Assembly (NCBI GenBank): GCA_950295325.1
Contig: OX485804.1
Location: 65,696,033-65,760,032, forward strand
Direction: 5' to 3'
Length of the DNA: 64,000 bases
Source: Polytrichum commune
Taxonomy: Eukaryota; Streptophyta; Polytrichopsida; Polytrichales; Polytrichaceae
Made by a program: the position numbers and the translations under genes. A model generated the notes under the pieces. It made no database searches. It had not been told where the DNA came from and saw only the letters and a program-made list of their open reading frames with translations. Of the stretch, positions 1 through 11,400 are shown one piece after another; position 1 is the first letter of the stretch; each line of letters opens with the position of its first letter.

Positions 1-1100
1 TATAGTTGGAAAGGGAATCTTCGGTAGTTATCAGTGCAGGTGAGTTGGGGTTAGAATTAGTAGTAGAGCACGCACACCGATCGAGGATGGAGGGAGAGAG
101 GGAAGCGAAGCAGGAGCATGACAAACGTGGTGGATAGCTGACTCATATTCACCCGGCCAAACACACGACGGAGGTGAATCCGGGGATTTCAAGCTCGAAT
201 GCATCCAGGGACTTTGATCATCTGCTAACTTATGTGTGCACCGGGAGCAATAAATTACTTATCGGGGGGTGATGAGGTGGAGCGGGGAGTGGGACCCCTG
301 CAGTGGGCCCTGCCCTGCCGTTCTGTGCAGCAAATGCAAATCAAAGCGTGTGTGGGTGTACCCGCACCGGAGTCTGTGAGCGGAGGGCCTGATCACACCG
401 GCCCGTTTCAGACACCCCTCCGTCGGCATCTCCGGGCGTGAAAAGTGGTGGGCAACATAATCCCCAGCTAGGTAAGCTATAGCAAGCTTTCCATGACGAG
501 GCCGTCCAGCGTCTATTTAATCTCCAGACGTTCAACTCAATAGCTCATATTTTTACAGTGTCATCTGACACAAGCAGTAGCTGACTTCAGATCCCACAAT
601 TGGAAGTTTCAGGAATCCACATGAAAGACTAGCGAAATTCAAATCATTTGGACCCTGGACATCCACTACAGAGTCACTGACTCGAAAGCATCAGCCAGCC
701 GCACATTGATACAGGCTCGCCCTCGCTGTTTCTAGCTAGGGTACTTGGGAACTTGCAGGCTGCACTGAATCGATCCAAAGGACCTGCTACCAGTTACTAC
801 TAGTTCAAGAAAGTTGGCTGGGTTTCGGCACATTTCTGAGGTCTGAATGACCCAGATTCCACTTGGCAATCAATCATCCAAAAGTCTTGCATAGCCAATG
901 CTAGACTCCTGCACCCCACAGATCACATGCTTTTGGAGTAAGAACGGGAAAGCTGGGCGAATTCGTGTGCTGTAGGATACACACATTAATCCTCTTGGCT
1001 GTTTGTCAAATTCACTAGACTTCACTAGATTGGAACTAGACTTTCCAGGAACTATATTGTCAGTGGTTGGCATTTTTGTTCCGAGACCGAATTCGCGAAG
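1..1100. other. Upstream flank of the AP2/ERF gene
   Basis: No convincing gene is visible here. Short open frames lie on both strands, but none shows a domain, repeat structure or intron pattern. The stretch just before 1101 is presumably promoter and 5' leader of the AP2/ERF gene. I see no clear TATA box at a fixed distance. Confidence 0.4.
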
Positions 1101-1694
1101 ATGTCCGGGCGGTATAATCAGGGAGGTGATGGGGGGCAGATCAAGTATAAGGGTGTGCGGGAGCGGAATTGGGGCAAGTGGGTGTCCGAGATTCGGGATT
1201 CGGTGCGAAGGAAACGCATTTGGCTGGGCTCCTTTCGATCTGCAGAGGAAGCTGCGCATGCTTACGATGCAGCACTCATCTGCCTTCGAGGCAACGCAGC
1301 ACAACTCAACTTCCCCAACCACATTCCCAGTGTGCGCCCACCATCTTCGCACACTGGGAACTACAGCACACGGGAGATTCAAGCTGAGGCCGCACAAGCA
1401 GCTGCCAATTACGCAGGCCGCAATTTCTCCTACAACGATTTCATCTCCCCAACCATTTCGTCTGATGACGAAGGGCCACCCAATGAAATCGCTGACATCA
1501 CCCATGAAGAGAACCCGCGCTCCACTTATCAAGGGGCAACTTCCTCGTATGGATACCCCCCCAGTTTGGATGAGGACGAGCACTCCATGATGATTTATAT
1601 GGCGAACGGCTTAGGGATGACCCCGCCCCGTGAATATCCCAACGATTCCGACGACGACGACGACGCACCAGGGAATTTCCAATTGTGGCGGTAG
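1101..1694 (+). CDS. AP2/ERF-domain transcription factor (ERF group II / DREB A-5-like)
   Basis: This intronless ORF of 197 residues starts at an ATG (MSGRYNQGG) and ends at TAG. One AP2/ERF DNA-binding domain covers about residues 16-74. It begins [18 protein letters not shown], has the RIWLGSF strand, then the amphipathic helix with AAHAYDAAL and [12 protein letters not shown]. The CLRGN-A-x-x-NFP ending is typical of ERF group II (ERF012 and ERF016-018 in Arabidopsis). Diagnostic position 14 is Val, as in DREB proteins, while position 19 is Asp, as in ERF proteins. The C-terminal half is low-complexity and acidic, with a run of Asp near residue 185, and could be an activation region. Such proteins bind GCC-box or DRE elements in the nucleus. 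Which one is used here cannot be told. I do not assign a gene symbol. Confidence 0.9.
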   Translation: MSGRYNQGGDGGQIKYKGVRERNWGKWVSEIRDSVRRKRIWLGSFRSAEEAAHAYDAALICLRGNAAQLNFPNHIPSVRPPSSHTGNYSTREIQAEAAQAAANYAGRNFSYNDFISPTISSDDEGPPNEIADITHEENPRSTYQGATSSYGYPPSLDEDEHSMMIYMANGLGMTPPREYPNDSDDDDDAPGNFQLWR

Positions 1695-1758
1695 AATGCT
1701 GAATCTTCATATCAATTCCAGATTCTATCGCAATCAATTTAGTTATAGTCACTACGAT

Positions 1759-1821
1759 GTAGGCACTGGGTGAAAGTTATAGTAGGCACTGGGTGAAAGT
1801 TATAGTAGGCACTGGGTGAAG
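1759..1821. repeat. 23-bp tandem repeat, about 2.7 copies
   Basis: The unit GTAGGCACTGGGTGAAAG plus TTATA is repeated at 1759, 1782 and 1805. The third copy is partial. It lies about 65 bp after the AP2/ERF stop codon, so it is probably in the 3' UTR. Confidence 0.9.
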
Positions 1822-1869
1822 GTGGCCGCCCCTCCCACCCCCCCGCACTAGATTTATACACTGTACTAT

Positions 1870-2400
1870 AATATGCAGCTAGTAACTTGATGCATCATCA
1901 TGCTCTAGTGATCTGCGGTGACTCCTCTTCTGTAACGTCAACTGCCACTATTTCACTTTTTTTGAGAATTACTTGAGGTCTACAAATGACCTATACTATT
2001 GCATAGGGCTTCTTCATATTTGCAGATTCTGTGAAAGAATGACCAGTGTCGATTGTTTGACATGATCCTCTTGTCAGTAGATGTTGTTCATGTGCTCGTT
2101 ACAGTTCTCGTAAGACCAGGATCAAACACTAACACTAATTTGTTTTCTGAGTCTTGTATGGCGGTATGGTACTAGGGATATTTCATCATCATAATGACGT
2201 TAGTTACAGGTGGAAGGAACTGTTTTACAACTGTGTTACAGTTATTTACAATATGCTAGCTTGATTCATCATCTTCCCTACAGTAGAGGTGATCCTGCTC
2301 GACTCTGCAGTAACTGCTCTTTTGTAACGTGACTGGCACTAGTTTGATCAGTTTTTGACTTTAAAAACTGATACGAATGATATCTACTGTGGTCCTCTAG
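1870..2400. repeat. Diverged direct duplication behind the AP2/ERF gene
   Basis: The segments at about 1870-2010 and about 2250-2400 align in order: a GCTAG..CTTGATxCATCATC block, a TGATC..CTGC/TGCGG block, CTCTT(T/C)TGTAACGT, then ACTGCCACTA or ACTGGCACTAG. They look like old copies of one 140-150 bp segment. No coding potential is apparent. Confidence 0.5.
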
Positions 2401-3329
2401 AGTAGCTCCTTATTCCCAGAAGTGAGTGAGCTTTCTGTTCCTGTGTCCCTGATTTCAGAATACGACTGATTCGAAAGTATTGTTTTGTGCACTTCTCTGA
2501 TTGCTTATTACTCCATTCTTTTCCGACTCTTGTTGATCAGAAGACCTTCTTATCAGATGCCTTATCTCAGTTGCTTTGTCGCAAATGCTACTGTTGTGCC
2601 TGTTCGAACATGTCCATGTATGTTCACTTAGTTAATGCCGATGTAGAGGATCCACTTCGGAAGCGAGAGCGGTGAGCTGCACAACTAGTCTTGCTAGCTA
2701 TACATTTCATCGCTTCATGAGTTTACAGTCAGTATGACTGTGCAGCCTGGGAACCCATTTCATTCTGGTGCGGACCCAGTGCACGCACTGCGACGTGATG
2801 AGCGGCAGTCGAGGTCGATCAACTCTCATCAGGAGCGTCCGTCATGACTGGTGCCACCATTCGTTACCGAATTCAGGCAAATTTGAGTTGCCCATCGACC
2901 GAAGATGATTCGGTGTGGATGACCCCTAGGCAGGCAGGCTAGGTAGGCTGTGGGTGTAGGTTGGGTGGCATGGAAAGGGCCGCGGGCGATCTGCCAGGGG
3001 AATGTGAGCGAGCGTCATCATCAGCACTACTGGATGGCCGCGTGCGCAATATGCTCTCCCGCGGTCCCACAGGCGGCTTTCTTGAGGAGCCGGAAATAGG
3101 GGCCCACTTGGAGGGCCCTTGTCTGAACGCGGATTTGGGGAGCACGGCCAACCTGAGATGATGCTTCGGATAACGAACTTCGGAACAAACATAAACAACC
3201 CTGGAACAATTCACCGAATTCTAAGTTTAGTAGGGGAGGGCTCCTCAGAGCTGTATCTTAGTTCCTTTTTGTGTGTTTGTATATATATAGATTTAGAAGA
3301 TATAGGCATGTACTCTATGTATATGTAAA
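2401..3329. other. Intergenic stretch without a recognised gene
   Basis: Only short unrelated open frames are present. The part at 2,930-3,170 is more GC-rich than its surroundings, but no domain or repeat is visible in it. Confidence 0.4.
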
Positions 3330-3682
3330 TTTGGCACCTCCTTTTTAGGGGTGTTACGTTTTGGAGCATTTGGATTGAACGCAATGATAAGGTGTCCGAG
3401 ATGACCTTAAACTACCGGATGATGGTGGAGAGATACCCAAATCTCAAGGAAGAGGTTGGCAGTTCAAATCCCGACTGTGAAATCTCCTCTTTGCTTGACG
3501 GAAATCTTGCCAGGTGGTCAACTACCTCATGTGCTTTGGCGTTGGCATGTCGACCTTCTGTCCCAAAAAAATAAAAAATAAAATGATAAGGTGTTGGATC
3601 ATGAAACAATGGCACGAGTTTAAGGTCAAGCACCGTAACAAAGATTTGAAACGGAGAGAGGGATACATCACTTATGGTATTT
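3330..3682 (+). pseudogene. 3' end of an L1-like LINE ORF2, split by a SINE
   Basis: Reading from about 3335, the frame gives LFRGVTFWSIWIERNDKV, the Trp-rich W-x-IW-x-ERN signature found near the C terminus of plant L1-type reverse transcriptases. The SINE at 3396-3581 interrupts it. Without the SINE and one target copy the frame continues LDHETMARV. A neighbouring frame then gives KQWHEFKVKHRNKDL, another element usual in this tail, so a frameshift is present. No RT core is visible upstream, so this is a short, old 3' fragment unrelated to the large element at 11-25 kb. Confidence 0.55.
3396..3581 (+). mobile_element. tRNA-derived SINE with 13-bp target duplication
   Basis: A 186-bp insert is flanked by the perfect repeat AATGATAAGGTGT at 3383-3395 and 3582-3594. 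It contains a box-B-like pol III element (AGTTCAAATCC, about 3462) and ends in an A-rich tail (about 3565-3581). Short length, internal pol III box, A-rich end and 13-bp duplication are what TPRT-mobilised plant SINEs show. Box A is only poorly recognisable. Confidence 0.75.
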
Positions 3683-6162
3683 AGTGTCACGTACACTATT
3701 TGCAAAGGGTCTAAACTCGATGCCTAGGTAACTTAGCATTTGTGAAAACGGCACATCCACATGTGATGTTTTTTCTTTTCAAGGCCAACTCAATCTCTAG
3801 TCTTGCAAAATGCACTTCAACTTTGAAAAAAAATAAAATTGAGTGATGATGTGACCATGATGGACAGTTTATGTAAATCTTTTGAATTTCATTGATTGGA
3901 ATGAGGTAGGTTGGCCTTAATACACATTTATAATAGCTCTGCACTCACTTTTTGTAAGATGATATGAAACACACAATTAGTGTGAGATGGCGAGGAAGGT
4001 GTTTGAAAAATTCAAATTGTTCATGTAGGCGTTTTCTTCATAGTTTTGGAGCTCATATGAATATCATATTCACTAAATCATAGGTGTCCAATTAAGGAGG
4101 CTTACCACATATTAAGATCCACGCGCCTTTTTTCATGAACAACACGTTTAGTGTTGTGGTATATGATATGTACATCTACTAAACATGTATCCCCTCAAGT
4201 GTCGGGAGTAGACTCGCCACCATGGTGTAGGCTCCTCGAATTTGTGTCAACGGGAGTACGTATGGTTTGGTTGGGCTTCTTGTTTGGTTCATGGGAGGTT
4301 CGGCGTAAGACCTTGGCATGAGTAAAAAAAATGACACGGGCTAACGCGCAAGTCAAATTGTCAACAAAAACTTAACTTATAATTTTTTATGTTTTGGGGT
4401 TTACGAAGACCTTCAAAAGATGAATCCAATGCCTGGTTTTTTTTTGGGGGGGGGGGGAGGGGGTGTATACACGGTTGAGATAAAAAAAAGATGTGTGTCC
4501 ATTATTCTTGAATTAAGAATTCCATATACAAAGTTTTAGGCCACAAAATAATATACGTTTGAACTTGTAGGTAAGAAATCACGTCAAATATTTACACGTG
4601 TTGGGATATTGGTGATAATTGTAATGCCTAGGATACATATACCCCAAGATAATGATGCCTATTACACTTGATGTAGGTGTACAACTTTTATAAATGCATT
4701 GCAAATTGCCTAGTATAACATTTTACAAAATGAAGAAAATTATTACCCTATAGCTATTTGTATTATGTAACCCCTACCTTTAGATTATACCCCTTATGTG
4801 CACCCATGTGGGTAGGTATGGCCATTATTGTGTGCACCTCCAAGACCAAACATGGTATATTATTTAATTATATAGTTGACACCCATCTGACCTTTGCATT
4901 TCCCCTGCACAATGGATACTAATAGATAATAAAGAAATTTAGTTTGGATAAGTCCAAGGATATAATGTGGGCTTTCACAAACCTTATAAGCTAATATCAT
5001 ATCCTATTAATCAACCTTATCAAATTATTTTTAAAACTTATTTTTTTGTTTGATTTTATTATTACAACAATTTCAAGCCTTATTATGAACTTATTTTAAG
5101 TGGTCAAAGCCTTGATTTTCTTTTTTTATAGGAGTTGCCCACCCAAGGGTGAGGTGGTGGGTGAGGTCAATTCCCCATACATGTTGGTCATAACTTTAAG
5201 ATCTTGACGCGTAGGCCTTCTAATAGGGATAGGAAGGTTTGGTGATCAAAGGAGACATTTCTCCTAGCTCCTCTCTTGGGTGTCTCTTAGTCCAACTTAG
5301 TGTCCAGGTTGTGTTGTGTGGGTGCTATGTGAGGTGTACCATGTTTTTACATTATATATTCCAGAACTTTAGAATGGAAAGGGTGCTAACAAAGTTGCCA
5401 TCCCATAAGGTATTGAGGCCTTAAAATATTGGGGGAGACACGTTTTGAGGTAAGAAGAACCACAATACAAACTTGCTAAAAATATTCATGTTGTAGTTGT
5501 TAAAAACCATTTGTAGAAAGCATTACTTGAATGTTGATAATGTATTATAAGACAATTTAAGATTGTAAGTGCTAAGAAATGTAGGAAATTTTCTTGGAAT
5601 CAAAATCAACACCTCAGGGGTCTGGATGGTGACCATGTTTTAGGATATTTGCTTCTAAATAGTTCTAAAAATGACATTCAAGAGGATAAAACTTTTCAAT
5701 TTTAGACACAAATCATATCGATGGACTCCTCTCAATGCAAGGCTCTTTCCAAGCATTTTTTTTTTCTCGGTGAAAGACCAAAGCTTTAGTTCATTAGAAG
5801 AATTAGAAATGATTTAGAAACGATTGTTCTACAAGGGAAAGTTTCCATCCCGAGGAAAGCTTACTAGTTTAGTCATTATTTATTTAAATTATTGTGATTT
5901 TGGTTTTGTAAACCGGAGGCAATATATCAAAACACTTTATTTCTTTATCAAAAAAACATAGAAGGCCACAACTGCGCCCAAAATATAGTGAGGGAGAGGC
6001 AAACCTTGCCAAGTTCATGATTCATATGCACATGCCCACCCCTCCTTGGCTACCTTTTTTTTTTTTTAATAATTTCATCTTAAAAAATGAATGGAAAACA
6101 TCTTTTGAATCCAAAAGAAGAAGAAATGGAGCAGGTGAAATGTGAAAGCAGATGAACACTAT
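3683..6162. other. AT-rich intergenic DNA
   Basis: I find no gene and no clear element in these 2.5 kb. A T-run followed by a G-run lies at about 4437-4462. The stretch has many stops in all frames and no intron-exon pattern. Confidence 0.4.
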
Positions 6163-6333
6163 TAGGATTGTGGGGCTAGTAGATCACACTTCCCATTGGA
6201 CACATGCAGTTGTTAAGACATGACCCCATGTACACGAGTCGGGTTCACTCTACAATCGTCATAGATTGGACCCACAACACATGTAAATGGGGTCATGTCA
6301 AATGAGAAGTGCGTTTCTAGGACCCACAATCCT
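6163..6333. mobile_element. Foldback / MITE-like inverted repeat, 171 bp
   Basis: The left arm starts AGGATTGTGGGGCTAGTAG and the right arm, read on the other strand, starts AGGATTGTGGGTCCTAGAA. The pairing continues inwards with mismatches through CACTTCCCATTGG / CACTTCTCATTTG. An inner perfect 13-bp pair is GACATGACCCCAT / ATGGGGTCATGTC. Almost the whole element can fold on itself. I could not identify a target-site duplication. Confidence 0.6.
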
Positions 6334-7117
6334 AGTGAACCCAACCCCGGTTATAGGTTACTTACTAGAGATACATACATCATGATGAAAGCTCCTCCTT
6401 CCACTTGTGCAAGCCCAAAAGGGAGGGAATTTGGGGAAAGTAAGTTCAAAAAACTATGAATGGGCAGCAGATGCAGACAAAGCCATTGAAGGGGGTGGCT
6501 ACAAAGGAGATTTGGTGGGTCCTCGCTTCCAGGCCGGGGGCCAGCAGAGAGCGGTCTGGAAGCTCGCAACAGATGAAATCACCGAGGGTGCTGGGCTGGG
6601 CTGGCCAGGCGGTGGTCTTCGATTCATTCAATCGGAACTTATTGGTCATTCATTGATCCCTGCTCCAACACCCGGCCAGCTTCTCATTCAAGCCTAAGTT
6701 AGTAGGTTAGTAGCTAGGTGCCGATGTTGGCAGTATTGGTCTTTCCATTGTCAGCCTCATGTAGGCACCTTTTTAATCAATTTTGAGTTTTGACTGAAGA
6801 AGTTCTTCCAAAAATATTGGATTGAATTCTCTCGGGTCCGACCTCTGCAGGCTCCGAATGATCAACAGGTGCTATGCATGTGTCGTCGTCGTGGTGTATG
6901 GATTGGCGGCGGCAGCGCCAAGATCCTGCCAACCCATCGACTTTGGTGGAGCTTGAGGTTGACCGGCAGCTCAATCTGCGCTTGCAACCGATCGATCTTT
7001 CAAATTCGGTGGTGCTGTTTTTGCCTTCTTTCTCCGACCTAGGAACATTCCCTGGGAATTTGGTGCGGTACGGCGCCCGACAGCCGACTCGAAGAAGGTC
7101 AATCTTGATTCAATCAT
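6334..7117. other. Intergenic stretch without a recognised gene
   Basis: Open frames of 65-97 codons overlap on both strands at 6.4-6.7 and 6.8-7.2 kb. None has a recognisable domain and I do not call them genes. Confidence 0.35.
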
Positions 7118-9388
7118 CGACTTTTCAAGCTCATCATCAGATCGCATCTGAGCATGAATCGATGTAGACTAGTATCTAGCTGCAGCACTTAGCGCCATGG
7201 GAAACAACAACGAACGGTCCTATCAGTTTACTTCCCAAAGTCCACCCTCATACGATCATGGTGTTCGGTGGGGATTGAAACACGGAGATCATCGACCGGG
7301 ACATGATACGTGGACCATGAAATAACCTTGAAAACTCAAGAATTCGGTGCCGGTAGGGCGGTCTGCTGTAACTGTCCTGCAATATTAATTGTCGACCTGC
7401 AGGACCGCAAGCTTTAAGGTTCAATCTTTTTGATGATCTCATCGTCATCATCAAATGTTTTGTAAGGTTTCGAGTTAGTTGACCTGGTTGTAAGCTTCTT
7501 CGTCGGTGGGAAGCCTAGCTTATCCTGTCTCCGAACCTTTGAATCTTACTAGCTTTTAGCATGAGTCCATCCAAGTTTAAGCAGCATACTTATCAGTCGG
7601 TTTTAAGGATCACTTAATTAAAAGCAAGGGAAACGATGAGCAACAATCTGCTTTACTTTGATCCGTAATTTTTTTGCTCGACGCACCAGGATTCACATTT
7701 CAAGCTAACCACCGAATCACATCGAAGCATGAATCTCTAGCTAGCTAGCGCCATGGAACCCATCATTTTTCAAAGTCAACCCTGATACGATGATCATGGT
7801 GTTCGGTGGGGTTAAAGTAGTGAGATTCAAACACGAAGCTCGACCGGGACCTCTTACGTGGACCGTAAAATACGTAAGCTTGAAACTCAAGAAATCGGTG
7901 CCGGTAGGGGAGTAGTCTCCAGTAACAGTCTTGCGCTATGCTTGACCTGCAACCTCGCAATCTTTCCTGAGGAACTTCTTTTTGGATTAATCAAGTGTTT
8001 GTTTGATTTCCAGTTGACCATGTATGTACATCTTTTCCTTGTCGGTTCGGCACCTATCTACTCTAGTCTCCGAAACTTTCAAGTTTCAATGGGTACTTCG
8101 GGGTTTCTTCTGTTGATGATGATGCAATCACTTGAAATTTGAATTAATACTTCTATTGAAGCATGAAGATCGACCACAGCACAATGTGAACATGAATCGA
8201 CCTTGAAAACTCAAGAACTCGTTGCCGGTAGCAGCAGTCTGTAACAATTTTGCAATATCCTTGACTTGGAACATCGCAAGCTTTACGATTCATTTTTTTT
8301 CCTATCATCAAGTATTTTGTAAGGTTTCGAGTTGACCATGCATGTTTCTTCGTCGATAGGGAGCCTAGTTAACCTAAATTAGTCTCCGAATCTTTGACAG
8401 TACTACCCTGCTTTGAGCATGAGTCCATGCATCCAAGTTTAACCAGTCAGCATAATCAGTCAGTTTAAAGAACCACTTTGCAAGGAAATCGGTGAGCAGA
8501 AATTCAGTTATTTCCCACCACATCATCAACATTCTGCTTTGGTCCATAATCCTATTGCTCGATGCACCATCACTTTTCAAGCTCATCATCGCATCACGTC
8601 AAAGCATGACCTCTTTCCAGCGCCATGGAAAACAAACACACCCATGAGTTTTCAAAAGTCAATCGATGGGTGCCCTTCTGGTATAGTTTAGTGGATCCTT
8701 TAGTTGACGATGATTGTACATGCACATGTATAAGTCACTCAAAAGTACTCAGGAGATTGAAGCACGAAGATGGAACGAGATATAAATGAGTTGAACCCGG
8801 GGTGGCACCTCTCCCATTTAGAGCAGTTGCTTCTAAATCACCTCTGATACTTCTAATGGTTCCATGATTTGTTCTTGAATCACAACGACGAGAAACATGC
8901 TTGGAAATTGGGCATTGAGAGGAAATCATTGATAATATTTGTATCAGAATTAGGAAAGTTTTTCACTCTCAAATTTCAAATTCAGATCAAATTAGAAGCA
9001 ATTCTTCTTAAACAGGGGTCACCATCCAAACCCCTAGTCGTTGAAGTTCACTTGCACGAAATTCTTGATTTAAATATATGGAAAATGCTTATGAGCCGAA
9101 ACCAACTCCAAATTCAAAAAGCTTCTTAGAAATGGTTTAGAAGCTACAACAACAAGTTTTAAAAGACAATCATGACCCCTGCGAGTGCTACAGATAGTTG
9201 CCAGGCTGTTGACCTTGAAACCGCAAGAATTCGGTGGCAATAGCTTGGCAGTCTCTGACAATCTTGCATCATCCTTGACCTGCAAGATCGCAAGCTTTAA
9301 GCTGGAACTTCATCAGGCGTTTTGCAACGTTTCCAACAGTTGATCATGCATATTGAATTCGTCGTCTGTGGGGAACCTAGCTACACAA
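7118..9388. repeat. Decayed tandem duplication, four diverged units
   Basis: A block beginning CTTGAAAACTCAAGAATTCG and followed by GTGCCGGTAG recurs at about 7327, 7879, 8202 and 9214. Each time it is followed by a GCAATAT..TTGACCTGCA..TCGCAAGCTTTA block. Other shared parts are TTTTCAAGCTCATCATC, TAGCGCCATGG, CATGGTGTTCGGTGGGG and TTTTGTAAGGTTTCGAGTT. Units begin near 7118, 7675, 8155 and 8565. The last contains about 360 bp of unrelated sequence (about 8800-9160). No frame is conserved across units, so this looks like duplicated non-coding DNA or an old element. Confidence 0.65.
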
Positions 9389-9765
9389 TGCTACACTAAA
9401 TATGATATTTAGTGTCACCAATTCTAATTGCCTTGCTCCATACTAATTGTAAACCACATTATAGTGTCACCAACACTGAATGTTAATTCAGCATTATTTG
9501 TCATTCCTTGTAAATTTTTTGGGGGACTATAGATTTACAGTGTTGCAATTACTATCACTTACCAAGTGATTTTCATCCAAATTTCAATCATCCATGACAA
9601 TATTTCATCACAAGTTGCTGACAAGAGAAGGTAGGGTTTTGGCCAATTGAAGCATTCATCCATCATCCATGACAATACTTGTAAGCTATTTATAAGAAGT
9701 ATCATCCAAAAAGTTACCATAGGACATAAAATATCATATGACACTAAATATCATATTTAGTGTAG
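9389..9765. mobile_element. MITE family 1, complete copy (377 bp)
   Basis: The ends are perfect 27-bp terminal inverted repeats that begin CTACACTAAATATGATATT. The TIR is itself partly palindromic (ACTAAATAT..ATATTTAGT). The inside has no ORF. If the element starts at CACTAAAT, it is flanked by TA on both sides, so a TA target is possible. Related copies are at 37764-37948 (partial, inverted) and 44845-51426 (split by LINE copy B). Confidence 0.75.
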
Positions 9766-10732
9766 TTATCAATGCTAGTTAATCTAATCTAGTTACACCA
9801 TACTCACAACACAGCATGTCACATACACAGCCGTATATTTGAACTCCAAGTTGCAGTTTCTATGATGTAAGAATCATTTCAATCCCGAGATGGCAGCTAA
9901 TGTTTTCATACTTCCCTAAATTATAATGATTAGATTGAAAGTTTAGCAAAGCCCTATGATAACATAATGTAATTGCACTTAACCTTACTTTCATGAACAA
10001 GTACAATACTCATGAGCACCATATGATCTCTACTTGACAAGCCATATATGTGTTAATTGACAGTTATGCATTATCTGTGAAATTGAATTATTGACACATA
10101 GAATAACACTTGGAAGATCAATCCATATTATTCTGATGTATCATATTAAGTTCTTGCCCCCAACATAGAAAGATGAAAATATCAACACTTCTATGTAAGT
10201 CTATATACAAGTCTGGGTATATGTTATGAAAGAAGACTTCATGAAGATTCTTGTTTATTAATAATAATTAGCTTTAATTAGCCAAGGCACAAAATGAAAT
10301 CCACCCAAATCCGAACAAGTCGAGCTGAGAAAAAATTATCATTTATTTAATTATCATTTAAAAAAAATGCATGATCATTCTTTAGAAAATTAGTCTAACA
10401 ATCATCCTTCGAATGTGGGTATTGCTTGCCTTTTGGTAATGAAATAAAGTCTATCTTCTTCCTTACAAACACTAAAACTATAGCAAGATCTCTCAGGGAC
10501 GCTTTAATTCAAAGTAGTATTTATTATTCGCTAAACACAATATTCAATTGTTAAATAGGCTCCCCATAACTAATTCTGATGTGTTGTATGTGTTCATTCA
10601 TTGATAATAGCTTATACCAACCAAAAAAAAAAAAAAAAAAAAAAAAAACTACAATATAAGTCATCATAACCATTGCACTAATCATTTCTAACTCTATCAT
10701 CCTAACAACACACGTAATTAATTGACACTTAA
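9766..10732. other. AT-rich intergenic DNA ending in an A-run
   Basis: No gene is visible. A run of about 26 A lies at 10623-10648. It could be the tail of an old retroposed sequence, but I see no matching body or target duplication. Confidence 0.4.
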
Positions 10733-10982
10733 TATACATCCCCACTACCCACCATAATTTCACTCACTCCCAAACACCCAAACATCTCACACTCCCCCCC
10801 CCCCCCCCAAATGACAACATCTCCTCCCATTACATATTTTATCCAATCCCCTATCATTACTCTTGCCCTACCCCCAAACACCTCCCATTTCACTTCACCC
10901 ACCCATTACCAATATTTTACTAATCATTTCATAACACCCTCAACATCTTTTATACCCACAGTGAAACCCATCTACACCCACA
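10733..10982 (+). pseudogene. Older 2A-containing retroelement ORF, left part (copy C)
   Basis: The open frame starts after a stop at 10730 and runs to the insertion point of copy A with no further stop. It is rich in Pro, Thr, Ser, His and Tyr, like the leader of copy A. It includes a 15-C tract (10794-10808) and an ATG at 10811. If copy A and one 12-bp target copy are removed, the frame continues without a shift into 24746-25452, where a decayed 2A motif is found. The identity as an older relative of copy A is inferred from this composition and the 2A-like end. Confidence 0.6.
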
Positions 10983-11000
10983 AATAGATAGATAGAAACT

Positions 11001-11021
11001 CCGGTCCCTTTTAGGGGCCGG
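11001..11021 (-). other. 3'-terminal hairpin of LINE copy A
   Basis: On the minus strand the arms CCGGCCCCT and AGGGACCGG enclose the loop AAA. Eight of nine positions pair, and position 5 is a C-A mismatch. It is followed within a few bases by the TCTA-rich end and the target duplication. Copy B has the matching hairpin at 51024-51044. In stringent LINEs such a 3' stem-loop is the site the reverse transcriptase recognises; that role here is inferred. Confidence 0.8.
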
Positions 11022-11199
11022 CGTGAATAGAGTGTCCGTTCGTAATGCCAACAACCCGATGCCCACAGGACATGGGGAAGCTGGGACAAAACTACTCTCC
11101 TCTTTCGAGGATGGACACTATAGTAACCGAGAAACAGTAACCGAGAAACAAATAACATGGGCCGATTATGGCCCACGGAGGTGCATGGCTTTTAAGGAT

Positions 11200-11400
11200 A
11201 ATTAGTGTTTTTGTAATGAGAGTGAACGCCAAGTCATGATCCCTCGGTTGGTTGTGGGAGGATGTTTGAGTTAAGACGTTCCGGGTTCGATTCCAGTTGA
11301 GTTCGTATGATCGTCTAAAATGTAACACATGACTTGGTGCTATAAGTGAATAAAAGGCAGGAAATTTGTACCAACCAACCGGCACCAGTCCCTCATTTTG
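11200..11400 (+). mobile_element. SINE-like insert in the 3' UTR of copy A
   Basis: A perfect pol III box B (GGTTCGATTCC, 11283-11293) lies about 45 bp after a box-A-like ATCCCTCGGTTGG. The segment is bracketed by the 10-bp inverted pair CCAAGTCATG (about 11229) and CATGACTTGG (about 11329). The 3' UTR of copy A is about 190 bp longer than that of copy B, as expected from an extra insertion. Exact ends and target duplication were not found. Confidence 0.5.

Noticed and set aside
870..1583. Long minus-strand open frame of 237 codons opposite the AP2/ERF gene
   Set aside because: It is the antisense shadow of the AP2/ERF domain, starts at a non-ATG codon and has no domain of its own.
6407..6697. 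Plus-strand ORF of 96 codons
   Set aside because: No domain, several overlapping frames of similar length, no intron or start context.
10623..10648. A-run as a poly(A) tail of a retrogene
   Set aside because: No body upstream and no target duplication could be found.
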